From positions 40,214 to 104,213 of the forward strand of contig SMYC01000152.1 of NCBI GenBank assembly GCA_004356105.1: 64,000 bases of DNA. Reading direction: 5' to 3'. This DNA is from Acidobacteriota bacterium. GTDB lineage: Bacteria; Acidobacteriota; Vicinamibacteria; Marinacidobacterales; SMYC01. Made by a program: the position numbers and the translations under genes. Positions 62,928 to 64,000 of this stretch are shown in pieces. The notes under the pieces were generated by a model. The model did no database searches and had not been told where the DNA came from. It worked only from the letters and a program-made list of their open reading frames with translations. Numbering within the stretch: position 1 is the stretch's first letter; every line of letters begins with the position of its first letter.

Positions 62928-63651
62928 GCTCTTGAAAGATCTCGCGGTCCTCGAGGCGCATCGCGGTCAGCGCTCTTCCCCAAACACAGCCCGAATCAAG
63001 CCCAATGATGTTCGTTCCAAGATACAAACCGAGACTCGCCCAATGACCGAAATAAACGGTCACGCCGCTCGGGAGACTCGCCATCTCGAACCAGGGACGG
63101 CAGCCCTTGGGAGCGCCGCCTGGAGGACCGGCATAGTCGAGACACATCTCGCCGTCCTTCGAGCACGTGCGTAGCCGCGTCAGTCCATCGAGCGCCGTCT
63201 GAAGCTTGCTGTCGACGCCGCCGTACTGGAAAGCAACGCTCGCCTCTTTCGCAAGCTTCTCCGCCTGGGCCAAGCTCCACGTGGGCAAGATGCCCGCATG
63301 CACCATGACGGCGTCACCCTCGCGGTGGAGCAAGGGCCTCTCGACGAGCCAGTCAATGAGTACGTCGCCATCCGGCGCGTCGAGAACGTCGTCGAACGTA
63401 TCGCGTCGTCTCGGTTCACGTGTCCCTCGGCGGCGCTCGATGAGATGGAGGTCGTGATTACCGAGAACTGTGACCGCGCTCGTGCCGAGCCCTCGAACGA
63501 AGCGCAACACTTCGAGCGAGCTCGGCCCGCGATTCACGAGATCGCCGACAAACCACAAGCGATCCCGAGAGGCGTCGAACTCGATGCGCGCAAGAAGCCG
63601 TTCGAGCGTGATAAAACAACCTTGTACGTCGCCGACGACGTAAGTGGCCAC
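62902..63651 (-). CDS. apaH: Symmetrical bis(5'-nucleosyl)-tetraphosphatase
   Basis: ATYVVGDVQGCFITLERLLARIEFDASRDRLWFVGDLVNRGPSSLEVLRFVRGLGTSAVTVLGNHDLHLI; GTG start at 63651 preferred. Confidence 0.93.
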   Translation of the reverse strand: MATYVVGDVQGCFITLERLLARIEFDASRDRLWFVGDLVNRGPSSLEVLRFVRGLGTSAVTVLGNHDLHLIERRRGTREPRRRDTFDDVLDAPDGDVLIDWLVERPLLHREGDAVMVHAGILPTWSLAQAEKLAKEASVAFQYGGVDSKLQTALDGLTRLRTCSKDGEMCLDYAGPPGGAPKGCRPWFEMASLPSGVTVYFGHWASLGLYLGTNIIGLDSGCVWGRALTAMRLEDREIFQEPSEIGSRS

Positions 63652-63667
63652 AGGCGCATCATACGAC

Positions 63668-64000
63668 ATGACCGACAGCAACCTCGCCGACACCTTCGCG
63701 GCCGTAGACCTCGGCTCGAACAGCTTTCATCTTAAGATCGCTCGCGCTGTCCACGACGAGATCCACGAAGTCGATCGCCTGCGCGAGCGCGTACGCATCG
63801 CTGCCGGTCTGACCGAAGAGAAAACGCTGAGCGAGGAAGCACTCGAGCGGGCCTATACGGCCCTCGAGAAATTTGGCGAGCGGATTCGGGATATCCCAGC
63901 CAAACAAGTGCGCGCCGTGGGAACGAACACGCTCCGGCAAGTCAGCAACCCGCGAGCGGTGCTCAAGAAGGCTTCGAAGGCACTCGGACATCACATCGAG
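63668..64000 (+). CDS. Ppx/GppA-family phosphatase (partial, runs off window end)
   Basis: FAAVDLGSNSFHLKIARAVHDEIHEVDRLRERVRIAAGLTEEKTLSEEALERAYTALEKFGERI..VRAVGTNTLRQ. Confidence 0.92.
   Translation, partial: MTDSNLADTFAAVDLGSNSFHLKIARAVHDEIHEVDRLRERVRIAAGLTEEKTLSEEALERAYTALEKFGERIRDIPAKQVRAVGTNTLRQVSNPRAVLKKASKALGHHIE

Noticed and set aside
63667-63693. Overlapping divergent start codons of apaH and ppx (CATG)
   Set aside because: ApaH more plausibly starts at the GTG giving VATYVVGDVQG (63651), leaving a short gap rather than an overlap.

Overview
This 64 kb window is a gene-dense bacterial chromosome segment with high GC content. Both strands are coding and many genes overlap in the ATGA style. 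Most of it is housekeeping: parE/parC-type topoisomerase, lpxC, comF, obg-rpmA-rplU, dprA-topA-trmFO-xer, galU, serS, polyprenyl synthase, tatD, larC, radC, glgC, gre factor, selB, apaH and ppx. Signalling genes are abundant: Ser/Thr kinases, sigma-54 activators, an ECF sigma factor, a STAS protein and an EAL protein. The gene repertoire, with kinase/TolB-propeller fusions and CsgG-like proteins, suggests an Acidobacteriota-like organism; this is inference only. One tRNA-Ser(UGA) is supported. I see no CRISPR array, phage or IS transposase. The items most worth a second look are: (i) a copy of the dprA 3' tail plus a palindromic module, repeated in permuted order downstream of lpxC; (ii) a kinase/propeller gene that has lost its kinase domain by internal deletion, next to a tRNA-linked truncated paralogue; (iii) a solenoid-kinase gene split across two frames; (iv) a CsgG-like plus membrane-kinase pair between trmFO and xer; (v) an nrtR-pnc NAD salvage operon with a visible candidate operator; (vi) a peptidase/propeller/barrel fusion; (vii) a CHAD-CYTH / ApaH / Ppx polyphosphate-nucleotide cluster; and (viii) several families of 7-9 bp tandem repeats at gene ends and in intergenic gaps. 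Nothing seen proves a wholly new defence or mobile system. All calls come from reading the sequence and translations, with no database search.
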